NCBI GenBank assembly: GCA_002454845.1
Contig: DKJQ01000396.1
Coordinates: 1 to 22,519, forward strand
DNA from: Ignavibacteria bacterium UBA6688
Lineage (GTDB): Bacteria; Bacteroidota; Ignavibacteria; UBA10030
Reading direction: 5' to 3'
DNA length: 22,519 bases
Part shown: positions 1 through 8,427 of the stretch, in pieces
How the letters are laid out: every line of letters starts with the position of its first letter
How positions within the stretch are numbered: the stretch's first letter is position 1
Notes under the pieces: generated by a model
Told to the model about the DNA's origin: nothing
Seen by the model: only the letters and a program-made list of their open reading frames with translations
Database searches by the model: none
Translations under genes and position numbers: made by a program

Positions 1-49
1 TAAAAGAACAAAACAGGGCGTCACAAGAAAGTGGCATGAATACGCCCCC

Positions 50-80
50 TTGACTTTCACTATCGTCGATGATAACTTTC
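50..80 (+). promoter_or_regulatory. Candidate promoter of the sensor-kinase transcript
   Basis: TTGACT (50-55), a 17-nt spacer, then TAACTTTC (73-80). The -10 is poor against TATAAT but fits five of six fixed bases of the Bacteroidota TAnnTTTG motif. The same TTG/17-nt geometry recurs at the other vegetative promoter candidates in this window. It would leave a leader of about 220 nt before the first possible start codon at 310. Moderate to low confidence, because a single site like this can arise by chance. Confidence 0.35.
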
Positions 81-309
81 AGCAACCATTAAACTGCTAT
101 TGCAAAGACTTGGGATCAACGCGACGCGCTGAACAAGTCCTCCAAAGCATGTCACCTGCTCCCCTCCCTCACGGAACGAGTCCGGGGGGATTCGTTCATT
201 TCCTTTGATCTAAGAACAGCACAGCGTTTTTCTGCTCCATTGGTCACGCGGCTCGGCGGCAGCCGTGTCTTCAATTCATCGCACCCGTCGCCATCGAAGG
301 GAGAACTTC
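81..309 (+). other. Untranslated leader or intergenic region without a gene
   Basis: I see no open reading frame with a plausible start on either strand. There is no tRNA-like fold and no recognisable riboswitch. Just upstream, GGGCGT (16-21) and ACGCCC (42-47) form a 6-bp inverted repeat with a 20-nt loop, possibly the tail of a preceding transcript. If the promoter at 50-80 is real, this stretch is a long 5' leader of the kinase mRNA. Confidence 0.4.
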
Positions 310-426
310 GTGGCTCACCAATTCAGTCAATTCAACCAGGATATGACAAATTGCATTGACCGACTCATTGAGATCGGACAGCCGGGCCGCGTCCCGGACC
401 CAGCTCAAACGCTGAAGCGTGTATGA
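310..426 (+). CDS. Possible small ORF (38 aa) coupled to the sensor kinase
   Basis: A GTG start preceded by AAGGGAG (297-303) at 6-nt spacing opens a 38-codon frame. Its TGA stop (424-426) overlaps the kinase ATG (423-425) as ATGA, the classic arrangement for translational coupling. The peptide begins VAHQFSQFNQDM and ends QTLKRV. It has no signal peptide, membrane segment or family I recognise, and is fairly polar. The kinase itself has only a weak GAAG upstream, so coupling would explain its initiation. The frame stays open upstream to 214, but no better start is visible. It may be a real leader peptide or a chance frame. The ribosome-binding site and overlap are what is seen; a role is inference. 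Confidence 0.4.
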   Translation: MAHQFSQFNQDMTNCIDRLIEIGQPGRVPDPAQTLKRV

Positions 427-3400
427 CAATCCTCATCGTCGATGACAATCGAACCAATCTTCTCCTCCTCAGGGAACAGCTTGAGTCGGGGGGATACGCT
501 GTTGTTGAAGCTCTGAACGGGCTTGAGGCCCTTGTGGTGCTCGGGGAAAAGAGCGTCGATGTCATCATCTCGGATATCCTCATGCCGACGATGGATGGTT
601 ACAAGCTTTGTTATGAAGTGCAAAAAGATCATCGGTTCAGGAATATCCCCTTTATCTTCTACACGGCGACCTACACCTCACCCGGCGACGAGAAGTTTGC
701 GTTGGAACTTGGCGGGGACAAGTTCCTGAGGAAGTCCGCCTCGTCGGAAATTATCCTCGAAGCGATACGGGAGGTGCTCCGAAAACCGAAGGCGAAACCG
801 GGCAAAGCGGGCGACCTCGGCGATCTGGGCATCTTGCGTGAATACAGTCAACGGCTTGTCGCCAAGCTGGAAAGCAAGAATAGCGAATTGGAACGCAATG
901 CGGAGGAGCTGAAGAAACTTTCGAGTGCAGTCGAGCAAACGGCCGACAGCGTCGTCATCACCGATAAAGAAGGGTCCATTCTCTTCGTTAACCCTGCCTT
1001 CGAGAAGAGCACAGGCTTCATAAGAGAAGAGGCACTCGGAAAGACTCCCAGGATTCTCCGATCGGGGAAGCATGGGAAGGCGTTCTATGAATCTCTCTGG
1101 CAGACCATCCTCTCGGGGAACACGTTTCGTGCGATTTTCATCAACCGGACGAAAAATGGTGAGTTGTATCACGAAGAGCAAAGCATTACCCCGATCATTG
1201 ACGCCGGCGGCGCTATCACCCATTTTGTTTCCACCGGCAGGGATATTACCGAGCGGAAGAAAGCTGAAGAGACGCTCCGGGAGAGTGAATATCGGTACCG
1301 GATGCTGTTCGATGGCAACCCGCTTCCGCTCTGGGTATTTGAGATTGAAACGCTCCGGTTTCTCGCCGTGAACGACGCCGCGATCACACATTACGGGTAC
1401 AGCCGGGAAGAATTTCTGTCGATGAACATCACGGAAATCCGCCCCGCAGGAGATGTGTCGCGGGTGGTGGAGGATGTTGCCAGGGTGCAGGAGGGGGATA
1501 TTTCTCATGGATTCTGGAAGCATACGAAGAAAGACGGCACGGTGATCGATGTGGAGGTCTCCGCCCATGACTTCACCTTCTCCGGCAAAAAGGCAAGGCT
1601 GGTCCTTGCGAACGATGTGACTGAGCGACGGCGGGCGGAGGAGGCGCTTCGGGAGAGCGAGGAACGGTACCGCCAGTTGACGGATACCATCAAAGAAGTC
1701 TTCTGGATGACGGATGTGGAAAAGAACGAGATGGTGTATGTCAGCAAGGGGTACGAGGAAATCTGGGGTCGGACCCGGGAAAGCTTCTATCAGAACTCTC
1801 ATTCCTGGATTGAGTCGGTCCACCCGGAGGACCGGGATCGCATCTCGGAAGCTGCCATCCAGAAACAGGTACGTGGGACCTATGATGAGGAATACCGGAT
1901 TCTACGACCCGATGGATCCATCCGCTGGATTCATGACAAAGCGTTTCCCATACGGGACGCTGCCGGGGCCGTTTATCGGGTTGTCGGGGTGGCGGAAGAT
2001 GTTACCGCGCGGAAGGAGGCCGGGGCTAAGCTGGACGCCGAGCGACAGCTTTTGAATACGATTATTGAAGCAATCCCTGACGAGATTACTGTCAAGGATA
2101 CCGAGAGGCGATTCGTCCATGTCAACGCCGGGGCCATCCGTGCGTTAAAAAGAACATCCGCGGAAGAGGTTCTCGGAAAGAAGGATGAAGATATCATTCC
2201 TGGAGACTTCGCCCGGGAGGCTGTGAGGGAAGAGCAAAAAATCTTGGAAACGGGAACGCCGCTCATTAATAAAGAGCCCAAGCCTCTTGTTGATTCGAAA
2301 ACCGGCAGAATCCGGAGAGCGATCCTCACTTCGAAGATTCCACTTCGTGACTCTTCCGGAACGATCACCGGATTGGTAACGGTGAACAGGGATGTCACCG
2401 ACCTCAGGCGTACTTCGGATCAGATCGCCCAATTTTCCAATTTGGGCCAGAAGCTCAATTCAGCGACAACCGCGGAAGAAGCCGCCCGCATTATCGCAAG
2501 CACCGCCGATGCTCTCATGGGTTGGGATGCGTGCACAATCGACCTCTATTCACAACAAGAAGACATGATCTCGTCGATATTGACTGTCGACTCGATCCAG
2601 GGTCGGAGGGTTGATGTCCCACCCGTAAGCCCGCAACAGCCTCCATCAAACAGAATGCGGCGCATTTTGGAGGCGGGAGCGGAATTGATCCTGCGGAGGG
2701 AGGAGGAGGGTTTTTCCGAGGATGCCGCCGCGTTCGGTGACTTAACGAGACCTTCCAAGTCGATGATGTTTGCCCCCATCCGCAGCGCAGGCAAGCCGAT
2801 AGGGATACTCTCGATCCAAAGCTACAGCGTCCAGGCCTATCATGCTGACGAGCTGAAAACCCTGGAGTCGTTGGCCGATTATTGTGGCGGAGCGCTTGAA
2901 CGGATCAGCAACATGCAGGCTCTCCGGCGTTCAGAGGAACAATACCGCGGGCTCGTTGATAGTGCCCAGGATATTGTCCTGACCGTTTCGCTTCGGAGAA
3001 TCATCACGAGTCTCAATCCGGCGTTTGAAAAACTTACGGGATGGACCCGGAATGAGTGGATTGGAAAGAGCCTCACTGATTTCTTCTTTCCGGCCGATGT
3101 CGACCTGGCGCAACGGCACTTCAGTCAGACCCTGGACACCGGCAACACCTTCTCCGGTGAATTTCGGATTCGGAAGAAAACGGGGGATTTTCTTGTTACG
3201 GAATTCACTACGGCCCCGCAAATCCAGGAGGGAGTCATGGTGGGATTGTTGGGTGTGGCGCGGGATATCACGGACAAGAAAAGCCTGGAGGACCAGTTCC
3301 GCCAGGCGCAGAAGTTGGAGAGCATTGGAACCCTCGCGGGGGGCGTGGCGCACGATTTTAACAATATCCTCGGTATCATTCTTGGATACGCGTCGATCCT

Positions 3401-4436
3401 TCAGCGCGGCGCTGTTACGCCGGAGTCGATCGAAGGGTCCGTTAAGCCCATTACCGACGCTGTCCAACGGGGCGCAGGTCTCGTGCGCCAATTGCTGACC
3501 TTTGCCCGGAAGACCGAGGTCAATATCGGTCCGGTCAACGTGAACGCCATTGTTCGGGAACTGTCGTCGATGTTGCGGGCGACGTTTCCTAAAAGCATCG
3601 ATGTTCTTGTTGGAACCGACGCCGATCTCCCCATCCTGATGGCGGATCAATCGCAGCTTCACCAGACGCTCCTCAATCTTTGTGTGAATGCGCGGGACGC
3701 CATGCCTTCCAGCGGAACAATCACCATCCGAACAGGGCAGGTTGGGGGGTCTTCCCTGCTCGGTCGTTTCCCCGATGCGCGCGAAGAAGGGTATGTTATG
3801 ATCTCTGTGAGCGATACCGGGACCGGCATGGACGAGGCGACGCGCAACAGGATCTTCGAACCGTTCTTTACAACAAAGGAACCCGGCAAGGGGACTGGAC
3901 TCGGGCTATCGGTCGTGTATGGCGTTGTCAAGAGCCTGAATGGTCTCATTGACGTGGAAAGTGAAATTGGGAAGGGGACGACCTTCCATCTGTATTTCCC
4001 CGTTCCTCAGCAGGGAACCCGGCTATCGACGCAAGTCCTCGCAACGCATGAGCCGGTGCGCGGGGGGACGGAAACCATTCTGCTTGTTGAGGATGAGGAG
4101 GCCATGCACTTCCTTGCCAAATCTTTTCTGGAAATGCACGGCTATACGGTGCTCTCGGCGTTTGACGGTCTGCAGGCAATAGAGCTTTTTGAACAACACC
4201 GGGGGAGTATCGACATGGTCTTCTCGGATATGGGATTGCCGAAGCTCACCGGACTGGAAGCCGTGAAGCGAATGAAGGGCATCAGACCGGAGCTGAAAGT
4301 GATTCTTGCAAGCGGGTTTGTGGACCCGAAGGATCAAGGCGAGATTGAGAAAACCGGAATCAACAGGGTGATCCAAAAGCCATACGACACGGGTCTTACG
4401 CTGGCATTGATCCGTGAGGTACTCGACGGGTCATAG
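423..4436 (+). CDS. Hybrid sensor histidine kinase/response regulator (REC-PASx4-GAF-PAS-HisKA-HATPase-REC)
   Basis: A 1337-residue multidomain phosphorelay kinase. In order: an N-terminal receiver (about 1-120; DD at 7-8, phospho-acceptor D51 in SDILMP), a short coiled linker, four PAS domains (about 165-285, 291-405, 414-530, 537-655), GAF (about 672-835), a fifth PAS (about 838-960), and HisKA with the H-box GGVAHDFNN (phospho-accepting H977). Next come a HATPase with N-box NLCVNARDA (N1089) and G-boxes DTGTGM and GKGTGLGLS (about 1130-1197), and a C-terminal receiver with D1269 in FSDMGLP. No membrane segment is apparent, so it is probably cytoplasmic. Receiver-first architecture suggests it accepts phosphate from another kinase as well as sensing ligands or redox through PAS/GAF. 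The signal is unknown. It lies directly upstream of the nuo operon but has its own transcript, because nuo has a separate promoter. The family assignment is certain; the role is open. Confidence 0.95.
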   Translation: MTILIVDDNRTNLLLLREQLESGGYAVVEALNGLEALVVLGEKSVDVIISDILMPTMDGYKLCYEVQKDHRFRNIPFIFYTATYTSPGDEKFALELGGDKFLRKSASSEIILEAIREVLRKPKAKPGKAGDLGDLGILREYSQRLVAKLESKNSELERNAEELKKLSSAVEQTADSVVITDKEGSILFVNPAFEKSTGFIREEALGKTPRILRSGKHGKAFYESLWQTILSGNTFRAIFINRTKNGELYHEEQSITPIIDAGGAITHFVSTGRDITERKKAEETLRESEYRYRMLFDGNPLPLWVFEIETLRFLAVNDAAITHYGYSREEFLSMNITEIRPAGDVSRVVEDVARVQEGDISHGFWKHTKKDGTVIDVEVSAHDFTFSGKKARLVLANDVTERRRAEEALRESEERYRQLTDTIKEVFWMTDVEKNEMVYVSKGYEEIWGRTRESFYQNSHSWIESVHPEDRDRISEAAIQKQVRGTYDEEYRILRPDGSIRWIHDKAFPIRDAAGAVYRVVGVAEDVTARKEAGAKLDAERQLLNTIIEAIPDEITVKDTERRFVHVNAGAIRALKRTSAEEVLGKKDEDIIPGDFAREAVREEQKILETGTPLINKEPKPLVDSKTGRIRRAILTSKIPLRDSSGTITGLVTVNRDVTDLRRTSDQIAQFSNLGQKLNSATTAEEAARIIASTADALMGWDACTIDLYSQQEDMISSILTVDSIQGRRVDVPPVSPQQPPSNRMRRILEAGAELILRREEEGFSEDAAAFGDLTRPSKSMMFAPIRSAGKPIGILSIQSYSVQAYHADELKTLESLADYCGGALERISNMQALRRSEEQYRGLVDSAQDIVLTVSLRRIITSLNPAFEKLTGWTRNEWIGKSLTDFFFPADVDLAQRHFSQTLDTGNTFSGEFRIRKKTGDFLVTEFTTAPQIQEGVMVGLLGVARDITDKKSLEDQFRQAQKLESIGTLAGGVAHDFNNILGIILGYASILQRGAVTPESIEGSVKPITDAVQRGAGLVRQLLTFARKTEVNIGPVNVNAIVRELSSMLRATFPKSIDVLVGTDADLPILMADQSQLHQTLLNLCVNARDAMPSSGTITIRTGQVGGSSLLGRFPDAREEGYVMISVSDTGTGMDEATRNRIFEPFFTTKEPGKGTGLGLSVVYGVVKSLNGLIDVESEIGKGTTFHLYFPVPQQGTRLSTQVLATHEPVRGGTETILLVEDEEAMHFLAKSFLEMHGYTVLSAFDGLQAIELFEQHRGSIDMVFSDMGLPKLTGLEAVKRMKGIRPELKVILASGFVDPKDQGEIEKTGINRVIQKPYDTGLTLALIREVLDGS

Positions 4437-4518
4437 CACCTGCCAACCGTACGGCAATGTGCAATCGATGCTCTCGTTGTCTCCTGCCCGGGTTCCGTAC
4501 TCTGGCCCAAAAAACCAC

Positions 4519-4535
4519 CTCTTATTATTTAAGAG
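4519..4535. promoter_or_regulatory. Inverted repeat upstream of the nuo promoter
   Basis: A perfect 6-bp inverted repeat, CTCTTA-TTATT-TAAGAG, lies about 90 bp before the expected nuo transcription start. It is AT-rich and has no following T-tract, so it is a poor terminator and better viewed as a candidate operator. No convincing intrinsic terminator for the kinase gene was found in 4437-4583. The best is GTCC-N9-GGAC followed by TTTTCTT near 4562-4583, which is weak. Confidence 0.3.
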
Positions 4536-4583
4536 AACCTGTGAAGCATCCGCTGTAACTTGTCCAATTGTACAGGACTTTTC

Positions 4584-4612
4584 TTGACAATCGGTCAAAT
4601 CCTGTTTATATT
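4584..4612 (+). promoter_or_regulatory. nuo operon promoter (sigma-70 type)
   Basis: A perfect -35 TTGACA (4584-4589), exactly 17 nt of spacer, and -10 TATATT (4607-4612). The -10 continues as TATATTGG, which also fits the Bacteroidota TAnnTTTG pattern at five of six fixed positions. The predicted start near 4619 gives a leader of about 55 nt to nuoA. This is the best vegetative promoter in the window and probably drives all eleven nuo genes. Confidence 0.75.
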
Positions 4613-4674
4613 GGCACGTCATTTTTGCTGCATTCTTCACCCCCCGTTCCCAATCCGAGCCTTCGGAGATTTTC

Positions 4675-5112
4675 ATGCTCACTGAGTTTGGCAAGGTCCT
4701 TCTCTTCCTCATCGTCGGCGCTATGTTCGTTGCCGGTGGACTCTTCACCTCCTGGATTCTACGCCCCAACCGTCCTTATCCCGCAAAGCTCGCCTCGTAC
4801 GAATGCGGGGAAGAACCGGTCGGCAATGCACGGGCCCGATTCAATATCCGGTTTTACGTCATCGCATTGATTTTTCTGATCTTCGAAGTCGAAGTCGTCT
4901 TTCTCTTTCCCTGGGCGCTGGTGTATCGCGACCTCGGATTGTTTGCGTTTATCGAAATGGCGGTGTTCCTCGCGATCCTTCTCGTCGGCTTTGCCTACGT
5001 GTGGGTCAAAGGGGATCTCGACTGGGACAAACCGGTACCACAAGTTCCAAAGTTCGAACGGGACCGTCCGGTACACAAACAACAGTCATCGGCAGAACCA
5101 GTTGCCGCCTGA
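4675..5112 (+). CDS. nuoA: NADH-quinone oxidoreductase subunit A
   Basis: A small membrane subunit of complex I (ND3 family), 145 residues with three predicted membrane helices. It shows the diagnostic YECGEEP loop with the conserved cysteine (C44, equivalent to the mobile ND3 loop cysteine) and the acidic helix FEVEVVFLFPW that borders the quinone and E-channel region. The start is set by GGAG at 4665-4668, 6 nt upstream. It is the first gene of the operon, 28 nt before nuoB. The C-terminal tail after the last helix is hydrophilic (KFERDRPVHK). The family assignment is secure. Confidence 0.97.
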   Translation: MLTEFGKVLLFLIVGAMFVAGGLFTSWILRPNRPYPAKLASYECGEEPVGNARARFNIRFYVIALIFLIFEVEVVFLFPWALVYRDLGLFAFIEMAVFLAILLVGFAYVWVKGDLDWDKPVPQVPKFERDRPVHKQQSSAEPVAA

Positions 5113-5140
5113 TCTGCGGCAATGATGAGGATTCGAACGT

Positions 5141-5632
5141 ATGGGATTACTGGATCAACGGTTTGAGAATAGCAACGTGCTGGTGACGTCGCTCGAAGGC
5201 TTGCTCAACTGGGCGCGTCTCTCATCGCTCTGGCAGATGCAGTTCGGCCTTGCATGCTGCGCGATCGAGATGATGGCTGCCTCTGCGTCCAATTTCGATA
5301 TGATGCGGTTCGGTGTGATTCCGCGTGCCACACCCCGGCAGACCGATGTGATGATTGTCTCCGGGACCGTGACGCTGAAAATGGCCTCCCGCATCAAGCG
5401 ATTGTATGACCAGATGGCCGAACCACGCTACGTGATCTCGATGGGAAGTTGCTCAAACTGTGGGGGCCCGTATTGGGAACATGGCTACCACGTGCTCAAA
5501 GGCGTCGACAGGGTGATTCCTGTGGATGTCTACGTCCCCGGATGCCCCCCGCGGCCGGAAGCACTGCTCGAAGGGCTGATGAAACTGCAGGAGAAGGTCC
5601 GTAAAGAGACCCTCGTCAAAAAGACAGCGTAA
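5141..5632 (+). CDS. nuoB: NADH-quinone oxidoreductase subunit B
   Basis: A 163-residue connecting subunit that carries the terminal 4Fe-4S cluster N2, next to the quinone site. The ligands are the tandem pair C39-C40 (ACCAIEM), C104 in MGSCSNCGG and C135 in VPGCPPRPEAL. It also has the conserved PRQTDVMIVSGT stretch. The length is typical. GAGG at 5127-5130 lies 10 nt before the ATG. It works with NuoD to pass electrons to quinone. An extra cysteine, C107, is the usual second Cys of the SCxNC motif. Confidence 0.97.
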   Translation: MGLLDQRFENSNVLVTSLEGLLNWARLSSLWQMQFGLACCAIEMMAASASNFDMMRFGVIPRATPRQTDVMIVSGTVTLKMASRIKRLYDQMAEPRYVISMGSCSNCGGPYWEHGYHVLKGVDRVIPVDVYVPGCPPRPEALLEGLMKLQEKVRKETLVKKTA

Positions 5633-5641
5633 AGAGAATGT

Positions 5642-6118
5642 ATGACAGCTGAAGAAATTCATAAAAACCTGCAGGCAAGGTTCGGAGATGCAATCGTCGA
5701 GGCGAAGCTCGACGCGCCGCAATCGTTTCTTGTCCTTGATCCGAAACGGATGAAGGAGGTGTGTCTCTTTCTGCGTGACGAGGAGTCCCTCCAGTTCGAT
5801 TTCTGCTCATGCGTGAGCGGGGTCGATTACAAGGAGGGGAAACTGGGAGCGATTTACCATCTCGCCTCCATGGTGCACAAGCACAAGATTGTTCTGAAAG
5901 CATTCTGCACCGTTGAAAACCCCCACATCCAGTCGGTGGCATCCGTCTGGGGGGGAGCGGATTGGCACGAGCGCGAAGCGTACGATCTGCTTGGTATCAT
6001 CTTTGACGAACACCCCGACCTGCGACGCATCCTTCTTCCGTACGACTGGGAGGGGTACCCGCTTCGCAAGGACTACAAGGTTCCGGAGTTCTACAACGGC
6101 ATGAAAGTTCCTTATTAA
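5642..6118 (+). CDS. nuoC: NADH-quinone oxidoreductase subunit C (30 kDa subunit)
   Basis: A 158-residue peripheral-arm subunit that packs against NuoD. The 30-kDa family signature is visible near the C terminus: HEREAYDLLGI, then HPDLRRILLPYDWEGYPLRKDY-type residues at about 110-150. It is separate from nuoD, not fused as in E. coli. It begins 9 nt after nuoB, with a weak purine-rich AAAGAGAA upstream. A run of seven G lies at 5949-5955, but the frame is intact through the signature. Confidence 0.95.
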   Translation: MTAEEIHKNLQARFGDAIVEAKLDAPQSFLVLDPKRMKEVCLFLRDEESLQFDFCSCVSGVDYKEGKLGAIYHLASMVHKHKIVLKAFCTVENPHIQSVASVWGGADWHEREAYDLLGIIFDEHPDLRRILLPYDWEGYPLRKDYKVPEFYNGMKVPY

Positions 6119-6133
6119 TACTCTCCATCCTGC

Positions 6134-7321
6134 ATGACCGAAACACGATCGCTCCCCACCCGATACGTTACGCATCCCGGCGAACTCAAGACTTCCAGCG
6201 GCAGGTCCCTTCGTACCGATGAGATGATCATCAATATGGGGCCACAGCACCCTTCCACGCATGGTGTGCTGCGCCTCGAGGTGGTGCTGGATGGAGAGAT
6301 CGTTGTGGACGTGATCCCTCATATCGGCTATCTCCACCGGTGTTTTGAGAAGCATGCGGAGCACATGACCAACTACCAACAGGTCATCCCGTACTGCGAC
6401 CGGATGGATTATCTTTCCTCCATGAATAACGATTGGGCCTACGCCCTGGCCGTGGAGCGAATGCTGAAGATCGAAGTCCCCCCCCGTGTGGAAACGATCC
6501 GTGTGATCATGGCCGAATTGCAGCGTATCGCAAGCCACCTGATCGCCGTCGGCACCTACGGCATCGATATGGGCGCCTTCACTCCGTTTCTCTGGGCTTT
6601 CCGTGATCGTGAACGCATCCTCGATCTGTTCGAGATGACGTGCGGTGCCCGCCTTCTCTATAATTACATCTGGATCGGCGGACTCTCGCATGACCTTCCG
6701 CCGGGGTTTGTCGAGAAAGCGAAGGCGTTCTGCACGTATTTCAAGCCAAACATGAAAGAGTTAAACGATCTCCTTTCCTACAATGAAATTTTTGTGAAGC
6801 GCACGGCGCATGTCGGTGTCCTTCCTGCTGATGTCGCCATCAATTATGGCGTGAGCGGCCCGACCCTGCGCGCTTCGGGCGTCAACTGGGATCTGCGCCG
6901 AGATGATCCATACGGGATCTACGACAAATTTGAATGGGAAGTCCAGGTTGGAAAAGGGGAGAGAGGGACGACAGGTGATTGTTGGGACCGTTACATCGTC
7001 AAAATACGGGAAATGGAGCAGAGCGTCAGAATTATTGAGCAAGCCCTTGCGGCCCTGCCGGAGGGAAATGTCCAGGCCGCCATCCCGAAACGCATTCGTC
7101 CGGACAGCGCGGAAATCTATGTGCGCACCGAAACGGCCCGGGGTGAGCTGGGGTTCTATGTTGTGAGCGACGGGACGGCGAGCCCATACCGCCTCAAGGC
7201 CCGGGCTCCGGCCTTCGTCAACCTGAGTGTCCTGCCGAAAATTTCGCGCGGTTGCTTGCTGGGCGACCTGGTGGCGATTGTCGGCAGTATTGATATCGTG
7301 TTGGGAGAAGTCGACCGTTGA
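6134..7321 (+). CDS. nuoD: NADH-quinone oxidoreductase subunit D (49 kDa subunit)
   Basis: A 395-residue hydrogenase-like subunit that forms the quinone-binding cavity with NuoB. The β-hairpin motif GPQHPSTHG (36-44) carries the quinone-site histidines. Y87, in PYCDRMDYL, is the conserved quinone-contacting tyrosine. Cysteine replaces the more common threonine right after it. The protein ends in GEVDR, as is typical. No Shine-Dalgarno sequence precedes this ATG (the 15-nt gap is pyrimidine-rich), so initiation may be SD-independent or coupled to nuoC. An internal ATG at residue 31 is a less likely start. A C8 run lies inside the gene without disturbing the frame. Confidence 0.96.
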   Translation: MTETRSLPTRYVTHPGELKTSSGRSLRTDEMIINMGPQHPSTHGVLRLEVVLDGEIVVDVIPHIGYLHRCFEKHAEHMTNYQQVIPYCDRMDYLSSMNNDWAYALAVERMLKIEVPPRVETIRVIMAELQRIASHLIAVGTYGIDMGAFTPFLWAFRDRERILDLFEMTCGARLLYNYIWIGGLSHDLPPGFVEKAKAFCTYFKPNMKELNDLLSYNEIFVKRTAHVGVLPADVAINYGVSGPTLRASGVNWDLRRDDPYGIYDKFEWEVQVGKGERGTTGDCWDRYIVKIREMEQSVRIIEQALAALPEGNVQAAIPKRIRPDSAEIYVRTETARGELGFYVVSDGTASPYRLKARAPAFVNLSVLPKISRGCLLGDLVAIVGSIDIVLGEVDR

Positions 7322-7354
7322 TGTGTCCCGGATTCTTCAAACGACCTTAACCCT

Positions 7355-8401
7355 ATGTACGAACTCTTACAGAATCTTCTTGGCGACTCGCTGCTGGTCT
7401 ATGTGATCGGCGCCGCGCTCCCTCTCCTGTTCGTCCTCCCCTTCGCGGTGGTTGCCGTCCTGCTGGAAATGAAAGTTTCCGCCCATATGCAGGATCGGGT
7501 CGCCTATATGTACACGGGCTGGCATGGCGTTCTTCAGCCGGTGGCGGATATCCTCAAACTCCTGCAGAAGGAAGACACGATCCCGGCGGCTGCGGATAAG
7601 TTTCTCTTCCGCGTTGCACCCTTCCTCGTCTTCATGGGGGGCTATGCCGGGTTTGCCGCGTTGCCGTTCAGCAGCGCGTACATCGGCACGAATATTGACC
7701 TCGGAGTGTTTTACCTCCTCGCCATCAGTTCCCTCTCGGTGATCGGGCTCATGATGGCCGGCTGGGCATCAAACAATAAATGGTCCCTCTTTGGCTCGAT
7801 GCGCTCCGTCGGTCAGATTATCAGCTATGAAATCCCGGCTGCCCTCTCTATTCTCGTGGCGGTGATGATTGCCGGGTCCCTGAACCTTCAAGAGGTGTCG
7901 AAGTTCCAGGACGGTGGATTGCAGAACTGGATCGTGTTCGGCGGGCCCCTGCCGCTCCTGCAAAAAATTCTCCTGTTTCCGTTCACCCTCACGGCATTTT
8001 TTATCCTATTCATCGCCGGGATCGCGGAAGTGAACCGCACGCCGTTCGACCTTCCGGAGGCGGAATCGGAACTGGTGCAGGGTTACAATACCGAGTACAG
8101 CGGGATGAAGTTTGCCATCTTCTATCTGGCCGAATTTGCCAACATGTTTCTCGTCTCCGGAATAGTCGTGTCGCTCTACCTCGGAGGGTGGACGAGCCCG
8201 CTCGGCGATGTGATGTCGGGCCCGATCTGGGGCTTCTTCTGGTTTGTCGCAAAGGGGATGTTCTTCGTCTTTCTGCAGGTATGGATCCGGTGGACACTCC
8301 CACGTCTGCGGGTCGACCAACTGATGTACACGTCGTGGAAAGTTCTGACCCCGTTCCTGTTTCTCTGCATTTTCGCAGTAGGGTTAATTCTGGTCCTGTA
8401 A
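7355..8401 (+). CDS. nuoH: NADH-quinone oxidoreductase subunit H
   Basis: A 348-residue membrane subunit (ND1 family) that links the quinone pocket to the first proton half-channel, with about eight membrane helices. The family signature is EVNRTPFDLPEAESELVQGYN, split here as EVNRTPFDLPEAE followed by SELVQGYNTEYSGMKF, with its conserved acidic residues. The loop EMKVSAHMQDRVAYMYTGWHG (in two parts, EMKVSAHMQDR and GWHGVLQP) is also family-typical. There is no Shine-Dalgarno sequence before the ATG. The gap after nuoD is 33 nt. Confidence 0.97.
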   Translation: MYELLQNLLGDSLLVYVIGAALPLLFVLPFAVVAVLLEMKVSAHMQDRVAYMYTGWHGVLQPVADILKLLQKEDTIPAAADKFLFRVAPFLVFMGGYAGFAALPFSSAYIGTNIDLGVFYLLAISSLSVIGLMMAGWASNNKWSLFGSMRSVGQIISYEIPAALSILVAVMIAGSLNLQEVSKFQDGGLQNWIVFGGPLPLLQKILLFPFTLTAFFILFIAGIAEVNRTPFDLPEAESELVQGYNTEYSGMKFAIFYLAEFANMFLVSGIVVSLYLGGWTSPLGDVMSGPIWGFFWFVAKGMFFVFLQVWIRWTLPRLRVDQLMYTSWKVLTPFLFLCIFAVGLILVL

Positions 8402-8427
8402 TCGAGTTCAAGAATCGCGAATAGATT

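Noticed and set aside
33..47. TGGCAT-like start of a second sigma-54 promoter
   Set aside because: The -12 element is absent: the position of the invariant GC reads CC and no TTGC follows at the right spacing.
678..1823. 381-codon minus-strand ORF opposite the sensor kinase
   Set aside because: Lies wholly antisense to conserved PAS and receiver sequence. Its translation shows no family motif. It is a GC-rich codon shadow.
5949..6485. G7 and C8 homopolymer runs in nuoC and nuoD as possible frameshift sites
   Set aside because: The family motifs continue in frame on both sides of each run, so there is no sign of a frameshift or sequencing error.
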